A stretch of DNA of 64,000 nt. It comes from Subtercola sp. PAMC28395. GTDB taxonomy: Bacteria > Actinomycetota > Actinomycetes > Actinomycetales > Microbacteriaceae. Where the stretch lies: assembly GCF_018889995.1 (NCBI RefSeq), contig NZ_CP076547.1, positions 1,736,001-1,800,000 on the forward strand, written 5' to 3'. Positions 26,119 to 33,199 of the stretch are shown here, piece after piece. The notes beneath the pieces were generated by a model, which was not told the origin of the DNA, did not search any database, and worked only from the letters and a program-made list of their open reading frames with translations. A program made the translations under genes and the position numbers. Positions within the stretch are counted from its first letter, which is position 1; each line of letters begins with the position of its first letter.

Positions 26119-27222
26119 ATGATCCTCGAACCACTCCAGCCCGGGAACGGCGCTATCCGTTCACAACACTATCTGCCCGCAACGGGCCGGAATGTGCTCT
26201 GGGGGCGGCTGCCCTGCGCCGCCGATGAGGCCGTGCTCGACATCGAATCGGGTGACGAGGTCACCATCGACACGCTGAGTCACGAGGGCATTCTCGAAGA
26301 CCAGGGTCGCGACCCGCGCCGGTTCTTCGGCGCTCACGGGGTAGACGGCCACTACGTACTCGACGACGCCATCGCCGTCGCGGCCTCCGACTACCCTCGC
26401 GACCGTGCTGTCGACGGGCCCCACGTGGTGACCGGGCCCATCCGCGTGCGGGGGGCGAAGCCCGGCGATCTGCTCAAGATGACCCTGATCGAAGCGCTGC
26501 CGAGAGTGCCCTACGGCGTGATCTCCAACCGCCACACCAAGGGCGCCCTGCCGGGCGAGTATCCCCAGGGGCTCGAGACAGTGAGTGCGTACGCCGAGGT
26601 CGATGAAGACGCCGACGGAATTCGCGTGGGCACTCTGCCTCTCGTGCACGGCGGCCCCAAGCTCGTCAGGTTCCCGCTTGCGCCGTTCCTCGGCATCATG
26701 GGCGTCGCCGTTTCGGGTGACACCCGCCCGCACTCCGTTCCGCCGGGGCCGCATGGTGGCAACATCGACATCAACCTCCTCACCGCCGGCAACTCGCTCT
26801 ACCTTCCGGTCCAGGTCGCCGGCGCCCTGGCCTACGTCGGTGACCCGCACTTCGCCCAGGGCGACGGGGAGGTCGCCCTCACGGCGATGGAGGCCTCGCT
26901 CCGCGTGACCGTGCGCTTCGAGGTCGTTCCCCAGGCGGATGCCCTGCAGCAGTTCGGCCGCCTCATCGGCCCCCTCGCCGAGACCCGTGACTTCCTCGTA
27001 CCCACAGGTATGAGTCTCGACCTCGACGAGGCCGTGCAGCACTGTGTGCGAGCGGCGATCTCGCTGCTGGGCGCCCGTTACGGAATGGACTCACACCTCG
27101 CCTACGCCTACCTCAGCGCGGCCACCGACTTCAACATCTCCCAGGTCGTCGACATCGTCAAGGGCGTGCACGCGCGCATCCGCGTCTCCGACTTCGATGG
27201 AGTCCCGCTGAAACACAGGTGA
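26119..27222 (+). CDS. Acetamidase/formamidase family protein
   Basis: The 367-residue enzyme belongs to the FmdA/AmdA metal-dependent amidases that release ammonia from short amides. Supporting motifs are PATGRNVLWG, HGVDGHYVLD, DRAVDGPHVVTGPIRVRGAKPGDLLKMTL (about residues 95-123), PGPHGGNIDINLLTAGNSLYLPVQV (about 213-237) and GDPHFAQGDGEVALTAMEA (about 245-263). It is the first gene of a run ending with pucG, allC-like and rpiR, so it may recycle formamide or another amide from allantoin-type catabolism. The exact substrate is unresolved. Confidence 0.87.
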   Translation: MILEPLQPGNGAIRSQHYLPATGRNVLWGRLPCAADEAVLDIESGDEVTIDTLSHEGILEDQGRDPRRFFGAHGVDGHYVLDDAIAVAASDYPRDRAVDGPHVVTGPIRVRGAKPGDLLKMTLIEALPRVPYGVISNRHTKGALPGEYPQGLETVSAYAEVDEDADGIRVGTLPLVHGGPKLVRFPLAPFLGIMGVAVSGDTRPHSVPPGPHGGNIDINLLTAGNSLYLPVQVAGALAYVGDPHFAQGDGEVALTAMEASLRVTVRFEVVPQADALQQFGRLIGPLAETRDFLVPTGMSLDLDEAVQHCVRAAISLLGARYGMDSHLAYAYLSAATDFNISQVVDIVKGVHARIRVSDFDGVPLKHR

Positions 27223-27256
27223 AACACTTGTTGCGTATACTGGCATTCTGAAACAC
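27209..27256 (+). promoter_or_regulatory. Promoter and TGAAACAC repeats upstream of the pucG-like gene
   Basis: TGAAACAC occurs three times, at 27209-27216, 27220-27227 and 27249-27256. A -10 candidate TATACT lies at 27236-27241, so the third repeat would cover the transcription start. The RpiR-type regulator encoded at the end of this operon is the likely ligand of such repeats (inference). No strong -35 hexamer is seen, which would suit an activated promoter. Confidence 0.5.
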
Positions 27257-27295
27257 ATGAATCAGACCCACCCGTAGCGCCCCAAGGAGCATCTC

Positions 27296-28582
27296 ATCGC
27301 CAGCCTGCCCATCAACCCGCCGCCCCGCCTGCTGATGGGCCCGGGCCCGATCAACGCCGACCCGCGGGTTCTCCGCGCGATGTCGGCCCAATTGCTGGGT
27401 CAGTATGACCCCGCAATGACGGCCTACATGACCGAGACGATGGGCCTCTACCGCCAGGTCTTCAAGACACAGAACGAGCAGACGCTGCTCGTCGACGGCA
27501 CCTCCCGTGCCGGCATCGAAGCCGCGATGGTGAGCATGATCGAGCCGGGTGACCGCGTGCTCGTGCCGGTCTTCGGGCGTTTCGGCCACCTCCTGCGCGA
27601 GATCGCCGAACGCTGCGGTGCAGAAGTCCACGTGATCGAAGCCGAGTGGGGCACGGTCTTCAGGCCGGAGCAGATCGAGCAGGCCATCATCCAGACCCGG
27701 CCCAAGATCCTCGCGGTCGTGCACGGCGACACCTCCACCACCATGGCGCAGCCCCTCGACGAGCTGGGCGCGATCTGCCGCAAACACGACGTGATCTTCT
27801 ACACCGATGTCACCGCCTCGCTCGCCGGCAACCTGTTCGAAGCCGACGCCTGGGGCCTCGATGCCGTAACCGCCGGCCTGCAGAAGTGCCTCGCCGGCCC
27901 CTCCGGCTCTGCGCCGGCCACCTTCTCCGCGAAGGCCGTCGACCTCATCAATTCACGAAAGAGCATCGAGGCGGGCATCCGGTCAGAGGGCGACGAGGTC
28001 ACCGCGACCCCGATCCGCTCGAACTACTTCGACCTCGCCATGATCTTCGACTACTGGGGTGTCAAGCGCCTCAATCACCACACCGAGGCCACCTCCATGC
28101 TCTACGGCTCGCGGGAGTGCGCGCGCCTGCTCGTCGAAGAGGGTATCGACGAGGCGGTCGAGCGGCACCGGATGCACGGCGGGGCCATGCTCGAAGGCCT
28201 CCGCGGCCTTGGCCTCACCATCTTCGGCGACGAGTCGCACAAGATGAACAACGTGACCGCGGTGTTCATCCCCGAAGGTGTCTCCGGCGACGCCGTGCGG
28301 GGCGAACTGCTGGATGACTTCGGCATCGAGATCGGTACGAGTTTCGGCCCCCTGCACGGCAAGGTCTGGCGCATCGGAACGATGGGGTACAACGCCCGCA
28401 AAGACACCGTGCTCACGACGCTCGCCGCGCTCGAGCAGGTGCTGCGGCGTGCCGGGGCAAACGTCGTCGGAGGTTCTGGCGTCGGTGCCGCGTATGACTT
28501 CTACGCCAGCGAGTCCGTGGTCGACGCGGCTGTTGCCGAGCCGCAGGCCACGCCGACTCTGGCCGAGAGCCTGGCGCTCTAG
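27296..28582 (+). CDS. Alanine-glyoxylate-type aminotransferase, probable (S)-ureidoglycine-glyoxylate transaminase (PucG-like)
   Basis: The enzyme would transfer the amino group of ureidoglycine to glyoxylate. Fold-type I features are LLMGPGPINADPRVLRAMS, LLVDGTSRAGIEAAMVSM, VVHGDTSTTMAQPLDELG, FYTDVTASLAGNLFEAD and a PLP lysine in AGLQKCLAGPSG (about K198). The start is unusual: after an in-frame TAG at 27275 there is AAGGAG (27284-27289) and then, six bases on, ATC at 27296. The first ATG (27335) lies inside the conserved N-terminus. I annotate from the ATC. The stop overlaps the next gene by 1 base. Confidence 0.85.
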   Translation: MASLPINPPPRLLMGPGPINADPRVLRAMSAQLLGQYDPAMTAYMTETMGLYRQVFKTQNEQTLLVDGTSRAGIEAAMVSMIEPGDRVLVPVFGRFGHLLREIAERCGAEVHVIEAEWGTVFRPEQIEQAIIQTRPKILAVVHGDTSTTMAQPLDELGAICRKHDVIFYTDVTASLAGNLFEADAWGLDAVTAGLQKCLAGPSGSAPATFSAKAVDLINSRKSIEAGIRSEGDEVTATPIRSNYFDLAMIFDYWGVKRLNHHTEATSMLYGSRECARLLVEEGIDEAVERHRMHGGAMLEGLRGLGLTIFGDESHKMNNVTAVFIPEGVSGDAVRGELLDDFGIEIGTSFGPLHGKVWRIGTMGYNARKDTVLTTLAALEQVLRRAGANVVGGSGVGAAYDFYASESVVDAAVAEPQATPTLAESLAL

Positions 28583-29856
28583 TGCAGCAGGGCCGGAGTG
28601 CACCCGCACCCTGCGCGGCGATCGACCGCACCAGCGCGCTCTCGATTCTGGCGCGCTGCGACGAGCTGGCCGCCCACAGCACCCTTCCCGGCGGGCTGAT
28701 CAACCGGGTCTACCTCTCGAACGAACACCGGGCGGTCAACGCTCTGGCAGCCCAGTGGATGATCGAGGCAGGCATGCACACCTGGCAGGACGCCGCCGGC
28801 AACCAGTGCGGGCGACTCGAGGGGCACGTTCCGGGCCTGCCTGCGCTTCTCCTCGGCTCGCACCTCGACACCGTTCCCTCGGCCGGTCGCTACGACGGTA
28901 TCCTCGGGGTGCTCATCGCGATCGCCGTGGTCGACCGCCTGCACAGCAGAGGCACAGAGCTGCCCTTCGCCCTCGAGGTGGTGGCGTTCGGCGACGAAGA
29001 AGGCACCCGGTTCGGCCGCGCACTCCTCGGCTCCCGTGCGCTCGCCGGTACCTTCGACCCGGACTGGCTCGACCTCAGCGATGCCGACGGAATCTCCCTC
29101 CGTGATGCCTACCGGGCCTTCGGGCTCGACGCCGCGAAGATCGGCGATGCGGCCAGGGTTGCAGACGATCTCATCGGTTACCTCGAGGCGCACATCGAAC
29201 AGGGCCCGTACCTGGAGGAAGCCGACCACGCACTCGGAATCGTCTCCTCCATCGCCGGAGCCCGGCGCTTCGCCATCACGGTGACGGGCCAGGCCGGCCA
29301 CTCTGGCACACCGTTCGATCGTCGTCACGATGCGCTTGCAGGGGCCAGCGAGATCATCACGCTCATCGAGCGCTCGGCCCGCGATGCCGGTCTCATTGCG
29401 ACAGTCGGGCACCTCGAGGTCTTTCCGAACGCGGTCAACGTCATTCCGGGACGCGTCGAACTGAGTCTCGACCTGCGCGCAGAACTAGATACCGAACGAG
29501 ACGACGTCTTCGATCGGCTGTCTCATGAAGTGACGCAGATCTGTCACTCCCGCGGGCTGACTCTCGACATCCGCCAGACGCACAATGCCCCAGCAGTCGC
29601 CTGCAGCCCCGGCCTGCGCAAAGCCATCGCCGCCGGAATCGCCGCAACCGGCCAAGCTGATGCCCAGCTTCTGCTGAGCCGTGCGGGTCACGACGGAATG
29701 GCTGTCGGCGATCTCACCGAAATCGCGATGCTGTTCATCCGGTGTCGCGGGGGAGTGAGCCATCACCCCGACGAGCACGTCACCGACGTCGACGTCGCCA
29801 GCGCCACCGACGCGTTCGAGTCCGCCGTGCTCGCGCTGGCAGGTGCGACCCCGTGA
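28582..29856 (+). CDS. M20-family amidohydrolase, probable allantoate amidohydrolase (AllC-like)
   Basis: The 424-residue enzyme is a di-metal amidase of the allantoate amidohydrolase / N-carbamoyl-amino acid hydrolase group. Metal-binding motifs are GSHLDTVPSAGRYDGILG (about residues 93-110), FGDEEGTRFGRALLGSRALAG (about 135-155), HIEQGPYLE (about 203-211) and the late SRAGHDGM (about 365-372). It starts at a GTG overlapping the PucG-like stop by one base. In context it would convert allantoate to ureidoglycine for the adjacent transaminase. N-carbamoyl amino acid hydrolase activity is the alternative. Confidence 0.85.
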   Translation: MQQGRSAPAPCAAIDRTSALSILARCDELAAHSTLPGGLINRVYLSNEHRAVNALAAQWMIEAGMHTWQDAAGNQCGRLEGHVPGLPALLLGSHLDTVPSAGRYDGILGVLIAIAVVDRLHSRGTELPFALEVVAFGDEEGTRFGRALLGSRALAGTFDPDWLDLSDADGISLRDAYRAFGLDAAKIGDAARVADDLIGYLEAHIEQGPYLEEADHALGIVSSIAGARRFAITVTGQAGHSGTPFDRRHDALAGASEIITLIERSARDAGLIATVGHLEVFPNAVNVIPGRVELSLDLRAELDTERDDVFDRLSHEVTQICHSRGLTLDIRQTHNAPAVACSPGLRKAIAAGIAATGQADAQLLLSRAGHDGMAVGDLTEIAMLFIRCRGGVSHHPDEHVTDVDVASATDAFESAVLALAGATP

Positions 29857-30734
29857 CCCTGGCCCCCGCCGCACCGATCGGCCAGCGCATCGACGAGTCG
29901 TACGGAGACCTCTCGCCGCAGGAACAGCGCGCAGCGGACTTCATCCTCGATCACCTCGCCGACCTTGCCGTCTACAACGCGTCGGAACTCGCGCGACTCA
30001 GCGGAGTGTCGAAGGCAACGGTCTCCCGACTCTTCCGCAGCCTCGGTTTCAGCGATGCCCAGGAGGTGCGCGACCACGCCAGGGCGCTTCGCAACCAGGG
30101 TGTGCCGATCGGCGGCATCTCGATCGGTGAGCCGGAGACGCGGAGTCTGCCTGACGGTGCCACTGCTGCCCTGCACGCGCACATCGAGCAGGAGCTGTCG
30201 AACATCCGCACCGCACTTCACGCTGTCACCGATGGCAGGGTCACCGAAGCTGCACGCATTCTCGCCGCAGCACGCCGTGTTGTCGTGATCGGCCTGCGAA
30301 ATTCCTATCCGGTGGCACTCCACCTGCGCCAACAGCTCATCCAGGGGCTCGACGACGTTCGGCTCGCGCCCCAGCCCGCGCAGTCGATCGGGGAGGAACT
30401 TGCCGGTCTCGGGCCAGGCGACGCCGTGGTGATCGTAGGCTTCCGGCGCAGGCCCAGCGGATTCGCCCGGGTGGTGGATGCGGTGCGGCACCGCAACGTT
30501 CCCGTGGTGTTGATCGCCGATTCCTCCGCGGCCCGGTTCGCCGACGATGCGAGCGTCTGGCTCGACTGCCCTGTCGACAGTGTGTCGGCCCTCGACAGTT
30601 ACGCGGCGGCGAACAGTCTGGTCGCCCTGTTGGCGAGCGAGACGCTCGGGGTCGCTGCAACAGGCAGTCGAAAGCGCATCTCGTCGATCAACCGGCTCTA
30701 CGGCGACCTGGGGGAGCTCGAGCCGACGGTCTGA
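29853..30734 (+). CDS. RpiR-family transcriptional regulator (HTH + SIS domain)
   Basis: The GTG at 29853 overlaps the amidohydrolase stop as GTGA, giving a 293-residue protein. Residues about 1-80 form the RpiR helix-turn-helix (LSPQEQRAADFILDHLADLAVYNASELARLSGVSKATVSRLFRSLGF). Residues about 125-270 form a SIS domain (RRVVVIGLRNSYPVALHLRQQL). SIS domains bind phosphosugars, but RpiR regulators of allantoin genes also sense purine breakdown products. It most likely regulates its own operon. Confidence 0.9.
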   Translation: MTLAPAAPIGQRIDESYGDLSPQEQRAADFILDHLADLAVYNASELARLSGVSKATVSRLFRSLGFSDAQEVRDHARALRNQGVPIGGISIGEPETRSLPDGATAALHAHIEQELSNIRTALHAVTDGRVTEAARILAAARRVVVIGLRNSYPVALHLRQQLIQGLDDVRLAPQPAQSIGEELAGLGPGDAVVIVGFRRRPSGFARVVDAVRHRNVPVVLIADSSAARFADDASVWLDCPVDSVSALDSYAAANSLVALLASETLGVAATGSRKRISSINRLYGDLGELEPTV

Positions 30735-30885
30735 GTAACCTCTCGCCTTGTGCCCACGGCCCGAATCGGAGTATTTTCTGCCCGCCACGAGTTTTCTTCC
30801 CTCTGTGTCCTTTCGGAGGGGCTCCATTCGTTCCTACAGTAGAGCCAGCCATCCGGGCTGACTCGACCGAACCCCAGGAGTACTC

Positions 30886-31236
30886 ATGCCTCTCTACGCT
30901 GCCATCATCTACTCAGCCGACGTCGACTGGTCGCTGCCCGAATACGCTGACGAGACGAAGGAGTACATGGCCTTCGCTGAAGGCGCTGCCGCGGTCATCC
31001 GGGGCGGCGCTGCGCTCTACCCCACGGCGACGGCGACCACCGTCACGGTCAAGGGAGGCAAAGGCGGGGACGTCGTGCTGAGCGACGGCCCCTACGCCGA
31101 GACCAAAGAGGCGCTCACCGGCTTCTACCTGCTCGAATGCGCAGACCTCGATGAGGCGATCCGCCACGCCGCCGCGATTCCCGGCGCATGGAACGGGGCA
31201 ATCGAAGTCAGGCCGGTACTTCCCCTCATGTCGTGA
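30886..31236 (+). CDS. YCII/DGPF-domain protein
   Basis: The 116-residue protein has the DGPF/YCII fold, with MPLYAAIIYSAD at the start and VVLSDGPYAETKEALTGFYLLECADLDEAIRHAAAIPGA (about residues 64-102) as its signature. Such proteins are encoded next to ECF42-type sigma factors, as here, with a 4-bp overlap. Function is unknown; the DGPYAETKE motif includes conserved acidic residues. CCAGGAG precedes the ATG by about 6 bases. Confidence 0.9.
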   Translation: MPLYAAIIYSADVDWSLPEYADETKEYMAFAEGAAAVIRGGAALYPTATATTVTVKGGKGGDVVLSDGPYAETKEALTGFYLLECADLDEAIRHAAAIPGAWNGAIEVRPVLPLMS

Positions 31237-32540
31237 CGACCGGCGATACCACCCCGAGCGGCGGGTCGGTGACGAGCAGTGCTCCTCTCCGATCCGCCGA
31301 CCTGGCGCTCGCCGAGTTCCTCCGTGGCGAAGGGCGTCGCGTCGTCGCGACCCTCACTCGTCAACTCGGCGACCTCGCGCTGGCCGAAGACGCCGTGCAG
31401 GACGCGTCGCTGCGAGCCTTAGAGGTCTGGGCCCGCGACGGCGTGCCGGAGAACCCGGGCGCCTGGCTGTTCGTTGCAGCGAAGCGACGCGCCATCGACA
31501 TCCTCCGCCGAGAGAGATCCCGTTTCGATAAAGAACGGCAGGCGACCATCATGAGTGCCCTCACGGCTCCGGATGATGCACCCCACGATCTCGAAGACGA
31601 CCAGCTGCGACTCATCTTCACCTGCTGCCACCCCGCCCTCTCGACCGAGGCCCAGGTCGCGCTCAGTCTGCGCGTGCTCTGTGGACTCACCGTTGCCGAA
31701 GTCGCCCGCTCCCTTCTCGCCTCTGAGCAGACGATGGCCAAACGGCTGACGCGTGCGCGCACGAAGATCGCCAAGGCAGGCATTCCCTACGTCGTGCCCC
31801 GCCCCGACGAGCTTCCCGAGAGAGTCGACGGCGTCACGACAACGGTCTATCTCCTCTTCAGCGAGGGGTACGCCTCGCTCTCCGACGGGCCGGCGCTGCG
31901 CAGCGCGCTGGCCGACGAGGCGATCCGTCTCGGCCGCCTGCTCACCGTTCTGTTGCCTGGCTCCCCAGCGGTCGAAGGTCTTCTCGCGACCATGCTCCTC
32001 CAGCACTCGCGTCGAGCATCCCGCTTCGACGCGAACGGAGACGTCGTGCTGCTGGCCGACCAGGATCGCGCGCTCTGGAACACAGCCCTCATCAACGAGG
32101 GGCTGGCGCTGGCCGCCGCCGCCATCACGCACAGCCCTCGTCACCCCGAACGATTCGCCGTGACGGCGGCAATCGCCGGGTGCCACGCTCTGGCTGCAGA
32201 CCCCGCGGAGACCGACTGGCCCGCGATTCTGCGCTGGTATGACGTTCTCGCCACGATCGACCCCAATCCGGTTGTGAAGTTGAACCGGGCAGCAGCCCTG
32301 GCGGAGAGCGGTTCTCCTGGGGAGGCGCTGGCCGATGTCGATGCGCTGGTCGGGCTCGACTCGTACTTCTGGTTCCACGCCACCCGCGCAGAGCTCCTGG
32401 CTCGCCGGGGCGCGGCCGCCGATGCCTCGGTCGCCGCACAGCGGGCTCTCGAGCTCACCGACTCCGAGCCGCAGCGCCGTCTGCTTCGTCGGCGCTATCC
32501 GCCTGTGCCGGGTGCGACCTCGTCGGAAGTCCCGCTGTAG
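31233..32540 (+). CDS. ECF42-like RNA polymerase sigma factor with TPR-like C-terminal extension
   Basis: The GTG at 31233 overlaps the DGPF stop as GTGA. Of 435 residues, about 20-90 form sigma region 2 (LAEDAVQDASLRALEVW, PGAWLFVAAKRRAIDILRRE). About 130-185 form region 4 (LSLRVLCGLTVAEVARSLLASEQTMAKRLTRARTKI). The remaining helical extension of about 230 residues (HSPRHPERFAVTAAIAGCHA, VKLNRAAALAESG) is the trait of group ECF42, usually co-encoded with DGPF proteins. No anti-sigma factor is present. The end overlaps the convergent mocA-like gene by 46 bp, and an 18-bp direct repeat covers the stop codon. Confidence 0.9.
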   Translation: MTTGDTTPSGGSVTSSAPLRSADLALAEFLRGEGRRVVATLTRQLGDLALAEDAVQDASLRALEVWARDGVPENPGAWLFVAAKRRAIDILRRERSRFDKERQATIMSALTAPDDAPHDLEDDQLRLIFTCCHPALSTEAQVALSLRVLCGLTVAEVARSLLASEQTMAKRLTRARTKIAKAGIPYVVPRPDELPERVDGVTTTVYLLFSEGYASLSDGPALRSALADEAIRLGRLLTVLLPGSPAVEGLLATMLLQHSRRASRFDANGDVVLLADQDRALWNTALINEGLALAAAAITHSPRHPERFAVTAAIAGCHALAADPAETDWPAILRWYDVLATIDPNPVVKLNRAAALAESGSPGEALADVDALVGLDSYFWFHATRAELLARRGAAADASVAAQRALELTDSEPQRRLLRRRYPPVPGATSSEVPL

Positions 32541-33169
32541 TCGGAAGTCTCGCTGTAGTCGACGTCGTTCCCGTCCCACAGCTCGCCGCACTCGGCCGCC
32601 ACGGCACCGTGCCCGGCGAGATAGTTCTTCGCACCGGCGTCGCCCGTCAATCCGGCGGCCAGCTCTTCCCAGTGCTTCAGCCCGATGAACACCGGATGCC
32701 CGGGCACACCGGAATACGTAGCCTGAACCAGGGCGCGCTGGGGTTCGCGGGTGTCGAGTGCCCGGGCGATCACGCGCTCGACTGCTTCCGCGGGAAGCCC
32801 TGGCAGGTCCACGAGCGTCACGATCACGCCCGTTTCCACGGCTCCGCAAGAGGCAAGCTCCGCGATACCTGCACGCAACGACACGGCCATACCCGACGCC
32901 CAGTCATCGACCACCACGGTCCGCACGTCCATGTCAGCGCCGAACGCTTCGCCGATCACGGCCTCAGCATCGGCGGCACCGGCACCGACTGCGATGACGA
33001 TGGGTGAGCATCCGGCCGCCTGAAGTGTGCGAACGCTGCGCCCTACCCAGGCCTCGCCGGCGGCGGTGCGAGCGAGCGCTTTGGGGCCCCCGAACCGCCG
33101 GCCTGCGCCGGCCGCGAGAACGAGGCCGGCCACCCGCGCCGAAGCTGATTCGCTTGCTGCTCGGCTCAT
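32495..33169 (-). CDS. NTP transferase, MocA/MobA-like (molybdenum cofactor cytidylyltransferase family)
   Basis: The 224-residue protein has the MobA-like nucleotide-binding start VAGLVLAAGAGRRFGGPKAL (residues about 13-32). MAVSLRAGI (about 93-101) and VTLVDLPGLPAEAV (about 116-129) follow, with GHPVFIG later. Family members attach CMP or GMP to molybdenum cofactor, often for xanthine dehydrogenase maturation, but no such enzyme is encoded in this window. The C-terminal residues DYSETSDYSGTSD derive from an 18-bp duplication in the overlap with the sigma factor gene. Confidence 0.82.
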   Translation of the reverse strand: MSRAASESASARVAGLVLAAGAGRRFGGPKALARTAAGEAWVGRSVRTLQAAGCSPIVIAVGAGAADAEAVIGEAFGADMDVRTVVVDDWASGMAVSLRAGIAELASCGAVETGVIVTLVDLPGLPAEAVERVIARALDTREPQRALVQATYSGVPGHPVFIGLKHWEELAAGLTGDAGAKNYLAGHGAVAAECGELWDGNDVDYSETSDYSGTSDEVAPGTGG

Positions 33170-33199
33170 CGGCTCATCGTATCTGCAGACTCCGCTTCG

